DNA of 64,000 nucleotides from Trinickia terrae (GTDB taxonomy: Bacteria > Pseudomonadota > Gammaproteobacteria > Burkholderiales > Burkholderiaceae): contig NZ_SWJE01000018.1 in the NCBI RefSeq assembly GCF_005144415.1, positions 52,949 through 116,948 on the forward strand, written 5' to 3'. Below are positions 43,227-52,782 of the stretch, piece after piece (the stretch's first letter is position 1; every line of letters begins with the position of its first letter). The translations under genes were made by a program, and so were the position numbers. The notes under the pieces were generated by a model, which saw only the letters and a program-made list of their open reading frames with translations, searched no databases and was not told the origin of the DNA.

Positions 43227-43799
43227 TCACTCTCTGATGTCGGCTTGCTCCATCAAGCGTTCGACGACCACGTGGATCGCCTGATTCAGCCGCTCGTCGG
43301 TCAACTCCGCCCGAATGCTGTCCTCCAGCATTTCCCTGCCCAATACCCGGTACGAGCCTGGCTCGATCGTCTGCAAGACCTCCGAGATCTGCGCATAGCG
43401 CGTACGCACGTCGGCGTCCGTCACCGCGGCGGGCCGCACCTCGTCGCGCAGGTAGCGCTTGATCGCCGTGTCGACCTGCACGGACGACTGCGCCTCGCCA
43501 GCGGCCGCCTCGCCATAGCGGCGCTGAGCCGCCTGCCACAGCAGCTCGCAGGCGATCAGGCGGTATTTGAGCGTGCGGCGCAAGCCGGGCGTATCGGGCT
43601 CCCCCGATTTCGCCACGGCGGCAGCGAGCTCGGCTTGCGTGACCGGCGTGCCGTTGACCATCGCGATGGCCTCGGACAGCACCGGCCGCGACGGCGATTC
43701 GCTGACGCGCGTCAGCGGAATCGCATCCGTCGCCGTGCACGACGACGCGCCTGCGAGCAAGGCGGCGGCGACCATCGAAACACGGGCTACGTATTGCAT
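43227..43799 (-). CDS. exported SurA-N-like protein
   Basis: A 190-residue protein with an N-terminal signal sequence (VSMVAAALLAGASSC). After it comes AIAMVNGTPVTQAELAAAVAKSG, the typical start of SurA/PpiD N-terminal chaperone domains ('vNg.pIt..el'), followed by helices ending with RLNQAIHVVVERLM. No parvulin isomerase domain is present, so it resembles a chaperone-only or truncated member. The Cys in ASSC is not a standard lipobox. It lies 80 bases upstream of the phasin gene on the same strand. Earlier ATGs at 43814 and 43919 are possible, but the one at 43799 gives the cleanest signal peptide. Confidence 0.75.
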   Translation of the reverse strand: MQYVARVSMVAAALLAGASSCTATDAIPLTRVSESPSRPVLSEAIAMVNGTPVTQAELAAAVAKSGEPDTPGLRRTLKYRLIACELLWQAAQRRYGEAAAGEAQSSVQVDTAIKRYLRDEVRPAAVTDADVRTRYAQISEVLQTIEPGSYRVLGREMLEDSIRAELTDERLNQAIHVVVERLMEQADIRE

Positions 43800-44119
43800 G
43801 GCTGCGCCTTGCATCGATGCCATTTCCAGGGTGTCAAGCAATGGACGCCAATCTAGCAGTCGGAAAAAATTACGGGACCTAGCGATCTTGCTAGCTAGGA
43901 CAATCGGTGGCACACCCAATATGGCGGCGTCGACGAGTTGCGCTACACTCCCGCGCCAATGTGAAACGGCCTCGCGGCAACACGATTGACCGCGGCCGTC
44001 TCCATGACGCCGGCCGCTTGGCGGCCAGCGTCGTTACTGCACCGGCTCGCGACCCGAGCCGGTGTGACGGGAAGGCGAAGTTATCGCTTCGGCTTCTTCA
44101 ACCCAACGGAGTCAACGCT

Positions 44120-45199
44120 TTGTCACACCACCTCGATCAAGGGCTGGCCGGCCTGTTCGGCACCGGAGAAGGCCCCGCCCACGAGCGCACGACGCTCTTC
44201 ACCGACGCCAAGTCGGGTCTCGCCGCCATCATCTCCGTCTACAGCACTGCGCTCGGCCCCGCCTTCGGCGGCTGCCGCTACTGGACCTACGCGAACGGCA
44301 ACGACGCGCTCGTCGATGCGCTGCGCCTGTCGCAAGGCATGGCCTACAAGAACGCGCTCGCCGACCTGCCCTTCGGCGGCGGCAAAGCCGTGATCCTGCG
44401 CACGCCCGAGCAGACCGACCGCACGAGCCTGTTCAAGGCGTTCGGGCGCGCGGTCGAATCGCTCGGCGGCCTCTACATCACGGCGGAAGACGTCGGCACC
44501 ACCGTCGACGACATGCGCGCCGCGCAGACCGAAACCCGCTATATCAGCGGCATGCCGCGCGACGGCGAGTTCGGCGGCAACCCTTCGCCGAAGACCGCAT
44601 ACGGCGTGTTCGTCGGCATCGAGGCGGCCGCGCAGTATGTGATGGACAAGAAGAGCCTCGCGGACATGACGGTCGCCGTGCAAGGGCTCGGCTCGGTCGG
44701 CTGGGATCTGTGCCGGCGGCTCGCGGATGCGGGAGCGAAGCTGATCGTCGCCGACATCGACGAGGCGAGGGTCGCCGAGGTGCGCGTACGGTTCGGCGCG
44801 CAAACGGTGAAGCCGGACGAGATCGCGGGCGTCGAGGCCGACGTGTTCGCGCCGTGCGCGCTCGGCGCGGTCATCACGCCCGAGGTCGCGGAGCATTGCC
44901 GCTTCCGCATCGTGGCCGGCGGCGCGAACAACCAGCTCGCCTCGTTGGCGGAAGGCGACACGCTGCACCGCCGCGGCATCTTCTATGCGCCTGACTTCCT
45001 CATCAACGCAGGCGGCATCGTGAGCTGCGCCCGCGAGTTTTTGGGCGGCACCGATGAAGCCTCCGTCATGACGGAAGTCGCGAAGATCCGCGAGCGGCTG
45101 TTTGCGCTCGCGCAACGGGTCGAGAAGTCCGGCGAGGCGCCGGCGCGCGCCGCGGTGAGCTGGGCGCGCGAGAAGATCGAGAACGCCGCGGCCCGCTGA
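44120..45199 (+). CDS. Leu/Glu/Phe/Val dehydrogenase family protein
   Basis: A 359-residue NAD-dependent amino-acid dehydrogenase, most like leucine dehydrogenases. Signatures: FGGCRYWTYANGNDALVDAL, the active-site Lys in MAYKNALADLPFGGGKAV, and the Rossmann loop VQGLGSVGWDLCRRLADAG near residue 180, followed by LIVADID. It oxidatively deaminates a branched or aromatic amino acid to the 2-oxo acid. The start is TTG at 44120 with ACGGAG at spacing nine; homology begins there, and upstream in-frame residues back to 43907 look non-coding. A strong terminator follows the stop. Confidence 0.9.
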   Translation: MSHHLDQGLAGLFGTGEGPAHERTTLFTDAKSGLAAIISVYSTALGPAFGGCRYWTYANGNDALVDALRLSQGMAYKNALADLPFGGGKAVILRTPEQTDRTSLFKAFGRAVESLGGLYITAEDVGTTVDDMRAAQTETRYISGMPRDGEFGGNPSPKTAYGVFVGIEAAAQYVMDKKSLADMTVAVQGLGSVGWDLCRRLADAGAKLIVADIDEARVAEVRVRFGAQTVKPDEIAGVEADVFAPCALGAVITPEVAEHCRFRIVAGGANNQLASLAEGDTLHRRGIFYAPDFLINAGGIVSCAREFLGGTDEASVMTEVAKIRERLFALAQRVEKSGEAPARAAVSWAREKIENAAAR

Positions 45200-45230
45200 G
45201 ATCGCGCGCGATCGAATCGCTTTACGCCGA

Positions 45231-45258
45231 AGCCGCTTCCCCGTGAAGCGGCTTTTTT
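45231..45258 (+). terminator. rho-independent terminator
   Basis: AGCCGCTTC at 45231-45239, five-base loop, GAAGCGGCT at 45245-45253 and five to six T residues after it. It ends the dehydrogenase transcript 30 bases after the stop codon. Confidence 0.88.
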
Positions 45259-45578
45259 ATTTCGAGCCTCTTACGCGCGATTACCCGCGCGTGACGCGCC
45301 ACATCCCCTTCCGTACGGCGATTGAAAGCCTCCGTCCAGCCTGTAATGGATGGAAATCTGCGCACGATGCTTCGATGCACTAACCACGCCCGGTCGCGTC
45401 TACACTCGCGCCGTGTGCGTGATGCGGCGCGTTCCGTCCATCGCGCGGCGCACCGTCTTCCCCGCATTTCGCACTACCTGCCTGCACGAAACGAAAGCAT
45501 GTCGCCGTATTCCGCCGGATCGAATCGCAGCACGCCGCCTCGGCGCATCATGAGGACGAGCGCCGCAAGGACGCGCCT
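45259..45578. other. intergenic, no gene recognised
   Basis: About 320 bases between the dehydrogenase terminator and the broken TPR-sulfotransferase gene. Short frames cross it without recognisable products. No repeat or RNA gene was seen. Confidence 0.4.
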
Positions 45579-46530
45579 ATGACGCCCGATGCGCGCCGCC
45601 TCCCCGCGTGGAAGCTCGTCGTCTTCGCCAACGCGTTCGCCGAGCGCGGCGCGGCGAACGAAGCGCTCGATCTCTATCGCCGGGCAGTCGAGGTCGGCGC
45701 CGACGACGCGAATCTTTACAACACCGTCGGCCGCGCGTTCGAACAGCTGACGAGCCTCGACGATGCGATTCGCTGCCATCGGCGCGCGATTGCCATCGAG
45801 CCGTCGTTTCACGGAGCCTATAACGATCTCGGCAACGCGCTGCATGCGAACGGCCACCTTGCCGAAGCGCTGGCCGCGTACGAAGCCGCAATCCGGCTCG
45901 CGCCGCGCAACGGCTCGTATTACCGCAACTATGTCCAGGCCACCCGCATCAAGGCCGGCGATCCGCTATTCGCCGTGATGGACGAGCTCATCCGCGATAC
46001 CGATCGAACTCCGCTCGAAGACCGCATCCATTTGCATTTCGCCCTGGGTCTCGCGCTCAGCGAAGCGGGCGAGCCCGCGCGTGGCTTCGCGCACCTCGTC
46101 GAAGCCAATATCGACGCTCGTCGAGCAGATACTGGCAAGCCATCCGCAAGTCGTGGGCGGCGGCGAGCGCCCTGACTTTTCGCGCGCGCTCAAGGCCTCG
46201 ATCGAAACGATCGCAGCATCGGCCGAGGGCCGTTCGGCGCAAAGCGAGCTCGATGTCTTGAAGCCGGAGCGGCTGCGCGCCATCGCCTCCGCCTACCTCG
46301 CACGGCTTGACCATGCGGCCGCAGGCAGGCGATCGTACCGGCGCATCACCGACAAGATGCTCTTCAACTTCGAGCTCGCCGGCATGATCCAACCGGCGCT
46401 GCCGAACGCGCGCTTCATCCATACCCGGCGCGCGCCCGTCGAGACCTGCCTGTCGTGCTATGCGCGTCTCTTCAAGGACGTGCCGTTCAGCTACGACCTC
46501 GGCGAGCTGAGCAAAGCGGCCGCTCGGCGC
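45579..46530 (+). pseudogene. broken TPR-sulfotransferase
   Basis: The first frame (from 45579) encodes TPR repeats (EALDLYRRAVEVGADDANLY, AYNDLGNALHANGHLAEALA) up to GFAHLVEAN near 46110. The next block, STLVEQILASHPQVVGGGE, is in another frame and continues to FKDVPFSYDLGELSKAA near 46520. In intact TPR-sulfotransferases these blocks are joined by about 90 residues including the PAPS-binding PRSGS loop, here absent, so a deletion with frame change has removed the co-factor site. The C-terminal third is also missing: homology stops where the convergent glycosyltransferase gene ends. The product should be inactive. Confidence 0.75.
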
Positions 46531-46537
46531 CGCGACA

Positions 46538-48913
46538 TCAAGCGCACCACTCGCGCCACATCTGCCGGAACGCGCCTTCGATGCCGCGCGCAAAGCGCGC
46601 GCCGTCCATCAGCGGCGAGTGCTCCATCCGCGAGCGCAGGCCCGCGCGCAATGCCGCGAGGCGCGGCAGATCGTTCGCGAGCTGCACGGCGATGCGGACA
46701 TAGTCGTCGTCCGTTTGCGCGGCCAGCTCGGTCAGCCCGAGGTTGGCGAGCTGGCTCAAGCCGCCCCGCCCCACCGCCGTGCCCCCCACGCGCGTCACGA
46801 CCGGCACGCCCATCCAGAAGGCGTCGAGGCTCGTCGTGTGGCCGTTGTAGGGGAAGGTGTCGAGCGCGAGATCGATCTCGTGATACGTCTCGAGGTACCC
46901 CGCGCGCGGCCGGAACGCGACAAAGCTCAGCCGTTCCGGCGCAACGCCGTACGCGGCGAGCCGCGCGGTGAGCCGCTCGCGCGCGGTCCCCGGCGCCGCC
47001 ATCAACACGAGCCGCGCTTCGCCGGCAACGGCCAGCACCCGCGCCCAGATCCGCAGCGTGTGCTCAGTCAGCTTGCACGCGTTGTTCAGGCAGCCGAACG
47101 TGAAGCGGCCCGTTTCCAGCACCGGCAGCGCGTTGACGGCAGGCGTTTGCGTCAGCGGGTCGTAGCACCAGAACGAATCCGGCAGACGGACGGAGCGCTC
47201 GCTGTATTGGTCATCGACGTGCGGCTCGTTTAGCGGATCGAGCCACGGGTCCGTGAGGCGGTAACCGATCGCACCGCTGCCGGTCGTGCCCGGATACGCG
47301 AGCCACGCCACTTGCACCGGCGCGGGCCGCCGTGCGAACAGCAAGGGGCGGCCGTTCGCCATGTGCATCGTCAGGTCCACGAGGACGTCGATCCGGTCGT
47401 CGCGGATGCGTTGCGCGAGTGCGTCGTCGTCGAGATCGCGCACGTCGCGCCAGACATCCGCATAGGCCGCGAGACGCCGCGTGAAGTCATCGGGCCGCGC
47501 GACGCTCGAATAGCAGAAGATCTCGTAGTTCGCGTGATCGTGATGCTTGAGAAGCGGCGTCGTGAAAAGCGTCTGGCAGTGGTCGCGGAAGTCCGCCGAC
47601 ACATAGCCGATCCGCAAGCGCCGCGACGGCATGCGATCGTTCGCGTAGTGCGGCTGCGCGCTTCGAAACGGCGACTCGTGCCGTTCGGCGAAGTGCAGGC
47701 ACTCGTCGCGGATCGCGCGGCCGTTCTCGCACTGGAACGTCAGCGCGTACGCGAGGTTGCTGTGTGCGACGAGATTGGCGGGATCGTGCAACAACGCACG
47801 TCGATAGCAGTCGATCGCATCGTCGAGCGAGCCCGTGTCCTTCAGCACGTTGCCCAGGTTGCTCCAGCTGACCGAGTGCGCCGGATCGGCCGCCAGCGCG
47901 CGGCGATAGCAGGCTTCGGCCTCGTCCATGCGGCCCAGCGTGCGAAAGAGATTGCCCGCGTTGTTGTAGGCGGCCACGAAGCCGGGGCGCAGGCGGATCG
48001 CCGCGTCGAACGCCTCGGCCGCCGCGGCGTATTCGCCGAGCTCCTTGAGGGCATTGCCGAGATTGTTGTGCGCGTCGGCGTGATCGGGCCGTATGGAAAG
48101 CGCGGCGCTGTATTGCGCGGCGGCGTCGCCGTGGCGGCCGAGCGCCTGCAGCACGTTGCCGAGGTTGTAGGCCGCCTCGGGTGCATTCGCATCGATGACG
48201 AGCGCGCGCTCGAGCATCGCTGCCGCTTCGGCGAACTGGCGCCGCTCGCCGAGCGCCACGCCAAGGTTCACGAGATGCGCAGCCGCGCCCGGCTCCGCGC
48301 GGACCGCCTCGCGCAGCAATGCGATGGCGTCGTCCAGGCGGCCCTGCGCCTGGACCAGCGTCCCGAGGTTGGTCAGCGCGCTCGCGTAGTCCGGCCGCAC
48401 GTCGAGCACGCGGCGATAGGCGTCTTCGGCGAGCGCGAGCTGGCCTAGCTGCCTGAGACAGTTGCCGAGATTGTTGAGGGCGTCGAGATGCTGCGGCTCA
48501 CGCGCGAGCACCGATGCATAAGCCTCGGCCGCCGCCGCGAGATCGCCCCCGGCGTGCAGCGCGCACGCGAGCGCGAACCACGCATCGACCGATTCCGGCT
48601 CGTGCGAGAGCGCAAGGCGATAGGCACCGGCTGCCTCGTCGAATCGCCGCAGCGCGGCGAGGACCTGGCCTTTGCCGAAGTGGTAGCGCGCCGTCCCGGG
48701 CTGTTGCGTGCTCGCGCGGTCGAGCCATGCCAGCGCCTCGCCGCCGCGCCCGGCTTGCCATTCGAGAATGCCGAGGCGGAACATCGCTTCGTGATGATTG
48801 GGCTGCGCGGCCACGACGCCGCGGTAGAGCGCGCCGGCGGCCGCGAGGTCGCCGGCCAGATGCCGTTCCTTGGCCTGTGCGAAACGGTCGTTAAGCGGCG
48901 CGTCGATCGGCAT
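46538..48913 (-). CDS. TPR/O-GlcNAc-transferase-like glycosyltransferase (GT41)
   Basis: A 791-residue soluble protein. Residues ~10-410 form ten or more TPR repeats (typical unit NNLGNALKELGEYAAAAEAFD). Residues ~430-790 match the GT41 catalytic region of O-GlcNAc transferases: LRIGYVSADFRDH with the conserved His (H445), VDLTMHMANGRPLLFARRPAP, the PGTTGS loop, FGCLNNACKLTEHTLRIWARVL, and DTFPYNGHTTSLDAFWMGVPV for UDP-sugar binding. Such bacterial enzymes are thought to glycosylate proteins, but targets are mostly unknown. It converges on the broken TPR-sulfotransferase. Confidence 0.92.
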   Translation of the reverse strand: MPIDAPLNDRFAQAKERHLAGDLAAAGALYRGVVAAQPNHHEAMFRLGILEWQAGRGGEALAWLDRASTQQPGTARYHFGKGQVLAALRRFDEAAGAYRLALSHEPESVDAWFALACALHAGGDLAAAAEAYASVLAREPQHLDALNNLGNCLRQLGQLALAEDAYRRVLDVRPDYASALTNLGTLVQAQGRLDDAIALLREAVRAEPGAAAHLVNLGVALGERRQFAEAAAMLERALVIDANAPEAAYNLGNVLQALGRHGDAAAQYSAALSIRPDHADAHNNLGNALKELGEYAAAAEAFDAAIRLRPGFVAAYNNAGNLFRTLGRMDEAEACYRRALAADPAHSVSWSNLGNVLKDTGSLDDAIDCYRRALLHDPANLVAHSNLAYALTFQCENGRAIRDECLHFAERHESPFRSAQPHYANDRMPSRRLRIGYVSADFRDHCQTLFTTPLLKHHDHANYEIFCYSSVARPDDFTRRLAAYADVWRDVRDLDDDALAQRIRDDRIDVLVDLTMHMANGRPLLFARRPAPVQVAWLAYPGTTGSGAIGYRLTDPWLDPLNEPHVDDQYSERSVRLPDSFWCYDPLTQTPAVNALPVLETGRFTFGCLNNACKLTEHTLRIWARVLAVAGEARLVLMAAPGTARERLTARLAAYGVAPERLSFVAFRPRAGYLETYHEIDLALDTFPYNGHTTSLDAFWMGVPVVTRVGGTAVGRGGLSQLANLGLTELAAQTDDDYVRIAVQLANDLPRLAALRAGLRSRMEHSPLMDGARFARGIEGAFRQMWREWCA

Positions 48914-49131
48914 GGAGATAGCGCTTCCCTTCGAATGAATCCTGACCCGATTCTAGACAGGCGTCCCGGGATTCAAAACGCGGATCTGCGGGCACATTTG
49001 GCTTCGATCGTGGCGCAACGCGTCTTGCCCGCATCAATTCGGTAAGGAAATCCAGCCGATTCGAAGGTTTGCCCGAGTCCTATCGGAGGTAATCCTGTGT
49101 AATATTCGGCCTTTTATTCGCCCCATTCCGG

Positions 49132-51450
49132 ATGACAAGGCTGCTGCTGCGCGGAACAACTAGAAGCTTGGCGGCGTCGCCCGGGCCAGTCTCGTCCCAG
49201 AGCCGGGTGCGCCGCGCGGCGGCGCTCGCCTTCTTCTTCGCCGCCGCATTCGCGTCGCGCGACGCTGCGGCAGAGAGCGTCTGCACGATCGCAGGCGACG
49301 CGCACCGGCCCTCGGTCGGCCTCGTGCTGTCGGGCGGCGGCGCGCGCGGCTACGCGCACCTCGGCGTGCTCAAGGTCCTCGAGGAGAACCGCATTCCGGT
49401 CGACTGCATCGCCGGCACCAGCATGGGCGCCGTGGTCGGCGGCCTCTACGCGAGCGGCATGAGCGCGGCCGAGATGGAAAAGCGGCTCGAAAACGTCAAC
49501 CTCGCCGACATCGCGTTCGATGTCAGCGAGCGCGCGGAGCTGCCGCAGTCGGAGCGCGAGGACGAACGGCTCTATGTCGGCAGCCTCGGCTTCGGACCCA
49601 ACGGCGTGAAGCTGCCGGCCGGTCTCGTGCAAGGCAACCGCTTCCGGGCGCTGCTGCAGGACTGGACCTCGAGCGTGCCGGGCAACCAGCCGTTCGACAA
49701 GCTGCCGATCCCCTATCGCGCGATCGCCACCAACCTGCGCACCGGCGAGAAGGTCGTGCTAGACCACGGCTCGCTGCCGCAGGCGATCCGCGCCAGCATG
49801 GCGCTGCCGGGGCTGTTCGCGCCGACGGACGTGGACGGCGTCACGCTCGTCGACGGCGGCCTCGTCAGCAACCTGCCGATCGAGACCGCGCGCGAGATGG
49901 GCGCGAACGTGGTGATCGCGGTCGATATCGGCTCGCCGCTGCGCCCGCTCGACGCGCTCTCCTCTCCCGCCGACGTGATGCAGCAGACGCTCGGCATCCT
50001 GATCCACCAGAACGTGGCGCGCCAGCGCGCGCAGCTCGCGGCGAGCGACGTGCTGATCGAGCCGCAGCTCGGCCCCCTCAGCTTCACCGACTTCGCGAAC
50101 GCGCGCGCGGCCATCGCGGCGGGCGAAGCGGCCGCACGCGCGGCCCTGCCCAAGCTGCAGGCGCTCGCGCTACCGCCCGAGGCGTACGCCGAATACCGCT
50201 CCGCGCACGCGGCATTGCCACGGGTGCCGATCCGCGTGACGAGCGTCGTCGTCGAAACGAACGGCGAGGTGCCGCCCGCGCGCATCCTCGACCATCTGCA
50301 CGTGAAAGCCGGCGACGTCTACGACCCGGCCAAAGTCAACCAGGATCTGCGGGAGCTCACGACCTCCGGCGACTTCGAAAGCGTCACGCAGCAATTGATC
50401 ACCGAAGGCGAGGGCCACCGCCTCGTCATCGATGCGCGCGAGAAATCGTGGGGGCCGAACTTCCTGCTGTTCGGCCTCGGCATGTCGAGCAGCTCCAAGG
50501 ACCAGGGCGGCTTCCGCGTCAATCTCGGCTATCGCAGGCCGTGGCTCACGCCGTCGGGGCTGGAGTGGCGCGTCGACAGCATCCTCGGCAGCGAGCTCCT
50601 CAGTTTCCACACGGAGCTGCGCCAGCCGCTGTCGACGTCGTTCGGCTACTACGTCGCGCCCTACGCGGAAGTCCAGCGCCACTTCGCGAACATCTACGAC
50701 AACGACACGGGTTTCCGTCTCAACCAGTACCACGTGCAGACCGAGCGCGCCGGGTTCGATTTCGGCGTGCCGCTCGCCCGTCTCGGCGACTTCCGCATCG
50801 GGCTCGCCTATGCGCACGGCTACGCCGGGCCCGTCTACAACGCGTTCGACGATGCCGGAATCAACTCGGAGGCGTACCCGAAGTTCTACGGCAGGCAGGT
50901 CACGGCGCGCGCCCGGCTCGTCATCGATCAGCTCGACGACCCGCTCTTTCCGCGCAGGGGCTATTTCGCCGAGGCGCGCGGCGAGCGCACCGTGTTCGGC
51001 GGCAGCGACAAGTTCACGGAACTCTACGGCAAGAGCATCGTGGCGGAGAGCTTCGGCCGGCAGAGCGTCAGCGCGAGCCTGGAGGCCGGCGCCGACATCG
51101 GCGGGGTGAACGTGGTCAACCCGTTCGGCTTCACGCTCGGCGGCTTCCAGCACTTGTCCGCGTACGCCGCCGACCAGCTTTCGGGCAACTCGCTGCTCTA
51201 CGGGCAGGTTACCTACCTGGACCAGCTGATGTCGTTCAACATCGCGCCGTTGCGCGCGCTCTTTGCGGGCGTGAGCCTCGAAGCCGGCAACGTCTGGGAC
51301 CAGGGCGACCGTTTCGGCAGCGGCAAGTTGCGGCGCAGCGTCACGTTCTTCACGAGCGCGACGAGCTCGTTCGGGCCGCTCTACGTCGGCATCGCGTTCG
51401 CTCCTGGCGGACGCCGCAACATCTACTTCCAGCTCGGGCATACGTATTGA
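49132..51450 (+). CDS. patatin-like phospholipase with POTRA and outer-membrane barrel
   Basis: A 772-residue protein of the PlpD/type Vd autotransporter type. Signal peptide (AAALAFFFAAAFASRDAAA) near residues 28-47, then a patatin domain with oxyanion loop SGGGARGYAHLGVL, nucleophile S97 in GTSMG and catalytic D241 in the DGG motif. A POTRA domain follows (IRVTSVVVETNGEVPP onward, residues ~365-440), then a 16-strand-type barrel from about residue 450 to the C-terminal aromatic FQLGHTY. It would expose or release a phospholipase A at the cell surface. An earlier single-gene unit; no regulator adjacent. Confidence 0.93.
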   Translation: MTRLLLRGTTRSLAASPGPVSSQSRVRRAAALAFFFAAAFASRDAAAESVCTIAGDAHRPSVGLVLSGGGARGYAHLGVLKVLEENRIPVDCIAGTSMGAVVGGLYASGMSAAEMEKRLENVNLADIAFDVSERAELPQSEREDERLYVGSLGFGPNGVKLPAGLVQGNRFRALLQDWTSSVPGNQPFDKLPIPYRAIATNLRTGEKVVLDHGSLPQAIRASMALPGLFAPTDVDGVTLVDGGLVSNLPIETAREMGANVVIAVDIGSPLRPLDALSSPADVMQQTLGILIHQNVARQRAQLAASDVLIEPQLGPLSFTDFANARAAIAAGEAAARAALPKLQALALPPEAYAEYRSAHAALPRVPIRVTSVVVETNGEVPPARILDHLHVKAGDVYDPAKVNQDLRELTTSGDFESVTQQLITEGEGHRLVIDAREKSWGPNFLLFGLGMSSSSKDQGGFRVNLGYRRPWLTPSGLEWRVDSILGSELLSFHTELRQPLSTSFGYYVAPYAEVQRHFANIYDNDTGFRLNQYHVQTERAGFDFGVPLARLGDFRIGLAYAHGYAGPVYNAFDDAGINSEAYPKFYGRQVTARARLVIDQLDDPLFPRRGYFAEARGERTVFGGSDKFTELYGKSIVAESFGRQSVSASLEAGADIGGVNVVNPFGFTLGGFQHLSAYAADQLSGNSLLYGQVTYLDQLMSFNIAPLRALFAGVSLEAGNVWDQGDRFGSGKLRRSVTFFTSATSSFGPLYVGIAFAPGGRRNIYFQLGHTY

Positions 51451-51474
51451 CGGCGCCCGGCGCTGGTTCGCGCC

Positions 51475-52599
51475 TCAAGCCACCTTGCTCACCGGCCAGC
51501 TGAGCTCGAAACGCGCGCCCGTCAGCGTCAGCGGATCGGTCGCGACGATGCGCCCCTGGTGCGCCTGCAGCACCTGCCGCGTGATCGCAAGCCCGAGCCC
51601 ATAGCCGCCCGTGGTGCGGTCGAGCCGCACGAACGCATCGAAGATCTGCTCGCGCGCGGCCGGCGCGACACCCGCGCCGTCGTCCTCGACCGCGATCTCG
51701 ACGTTGCCGCGCACGATCGCAACGGTGACGAGAATTTGCGAATTCGCGTATTTGCCCGCGTTGCGCAGCAAATTGCGGATGGCGTAGGACATCAGGCGCG
51801 TGTCCATCGCGACGCGCGCGCTCCGGTCGACATCGGCCTCGATCTTCAGCGTCTTGCCGCCGCACAGCAGGCTCGCCTCGCGCATCTGCTGGCCGAACCA
51901 CGCCGCGAGCGGCGCCGGTTCGAGTTGCGATTGCAGCGACAGGTATTCGAGCCGCGCGTAGGTGAGGCTCATCGCGATCAGCTCATCGAGCTCGGCGATG
52001 TCCTGCTCGATGCTCGCGATCGCCGTCTCATACTCGTGCGCCGACGACGGCTCGCGCAGGATCTCGAGCGCGAAGCGCGCGCGGGCAAGCGGCGTGCGCA
52101 GTTCGTGCGAGATGCCGTTGGTCAGGTCCCGCTGCGCGGCGATCAGCCGTTCCATGCGCTCGGCGAGCCGGTTGAGCATGCGCGCGAGCGGGCCGATCAG
52201 CACGCTGTGCGACTCGCGGGCGCGCGTGTTGAAGCGCCCGCCGGTGAAGTCCGTCGCCCGCTCGCGGATGATCACGAGATCGTGCCAGATCGGGCGGACC
52301 CAGCGGTAGGCGGCCAGCGCCGGCAAGCCGAAGACCGCGAACGCCGCCAGTGCGGCCGCCGGCATCGAATCGACGACATGCCGCAGCGAACCCGGCGGCA
52401 ACGTCAAGGAGAGGGCCGCAAGCATCGCCGCCACGATCAGCAGCACCATGCCGAGCAGGTGGAGATAGACCCGCAAGTACAGTCTCGACCAGCTCGGGAC
52501 GCGGTCGGCGCGCGTGTCCGTCCAGGAACGTCGAAAGCGCAGCCAGCGCCATTTGCAATAGCGATACGGGGAGAGTCGGGAGGGCGTGGCGCGAATCAT
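51475..52599 (-). CDS. sensor histidine kinase, RstB-like
   Basis: A 374-residue inner-membrane histidine kinase with two membrane segments (YLHLLGMVLLIVAAMLAALSLTL and AAALAAFAVFGLPALAAYRWV) only a few residues apart, so there is almost no periplasmic sensor loop. A HAMP region precedes the phospho-acceptor H165 in ISHELRTPLARARF. The ATP-binding part has the N-box YAIRNLLRNAGKYANSQ, the G1 box EDDGAGV and the G2 motif GGYGLGLAI. It resembles RstB and probably phosphorylates the OmpR-type regulator at 53692-54405, from which it is separated by a divergent oxygenase gene. Confidence 0.92.
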   Translation of the reverse strand: MIRATPSRLSPYRYCKWRWLRFRRSWTDTRADRVPSWSRLYLRVYLHLLGMVLLIVAAMLAALSLTLPPGSLRHVVDSMPAAALAAFAVFGLPALAAYRWVRPIWHDLVIIRERATDFTGGRFNTRARESHSVLIGPLARMLNRLAERMERLIAAQRDLTNGISHELRTPLARARFALEILREPSSAHEYETAIASIEQDIAELDELIAMSLTYARLEYLSLQSQLEPAPLAAWFGQQMREASLLCGGKTLKIEADVDRSARVAMDTRLMSYAIRNLLRNAGKYANSQILVTVAIVRGNVEIAVEDDGAGVAPAAREQIFDAFVRLDRTTGGYGLGLAITRQVLQAHQGRIVATDPLTLTGARFELSWPVSKVA

Positions 52600-52683
52600 G
52601 GTGTGAAGGCGCTATCTCAAATGGGTGGCAAAGCGTCGCATTTTGCCCGATTCGACTAGGCAGCCGCACCGGGCGAGCGGGAT

Positions 52684-52705
52684 AATGCCGCCCTTTGGCG
52701 GCATT
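52684..52705. repeat. 9-bp perfect hairpin
   Basis: AATGCCGCC at 52684-52692 and its complement GGCGGCATT at 52697-52705 with a four-base loop. It lies between the divergent kinase and hydroxylase genes, has no T-tract and so is not a standard terminator. It may be an mRNA element or a protein-binding palindrome. Confidence 0.6.
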
Positions 52706-52782
52706 CGCCGCCGCAATCGCATGTGCGAAGGCCTTTCTCGAAATGGATAGGAATCCGTGCGAATCAAAGAGATGGAGTTCAC

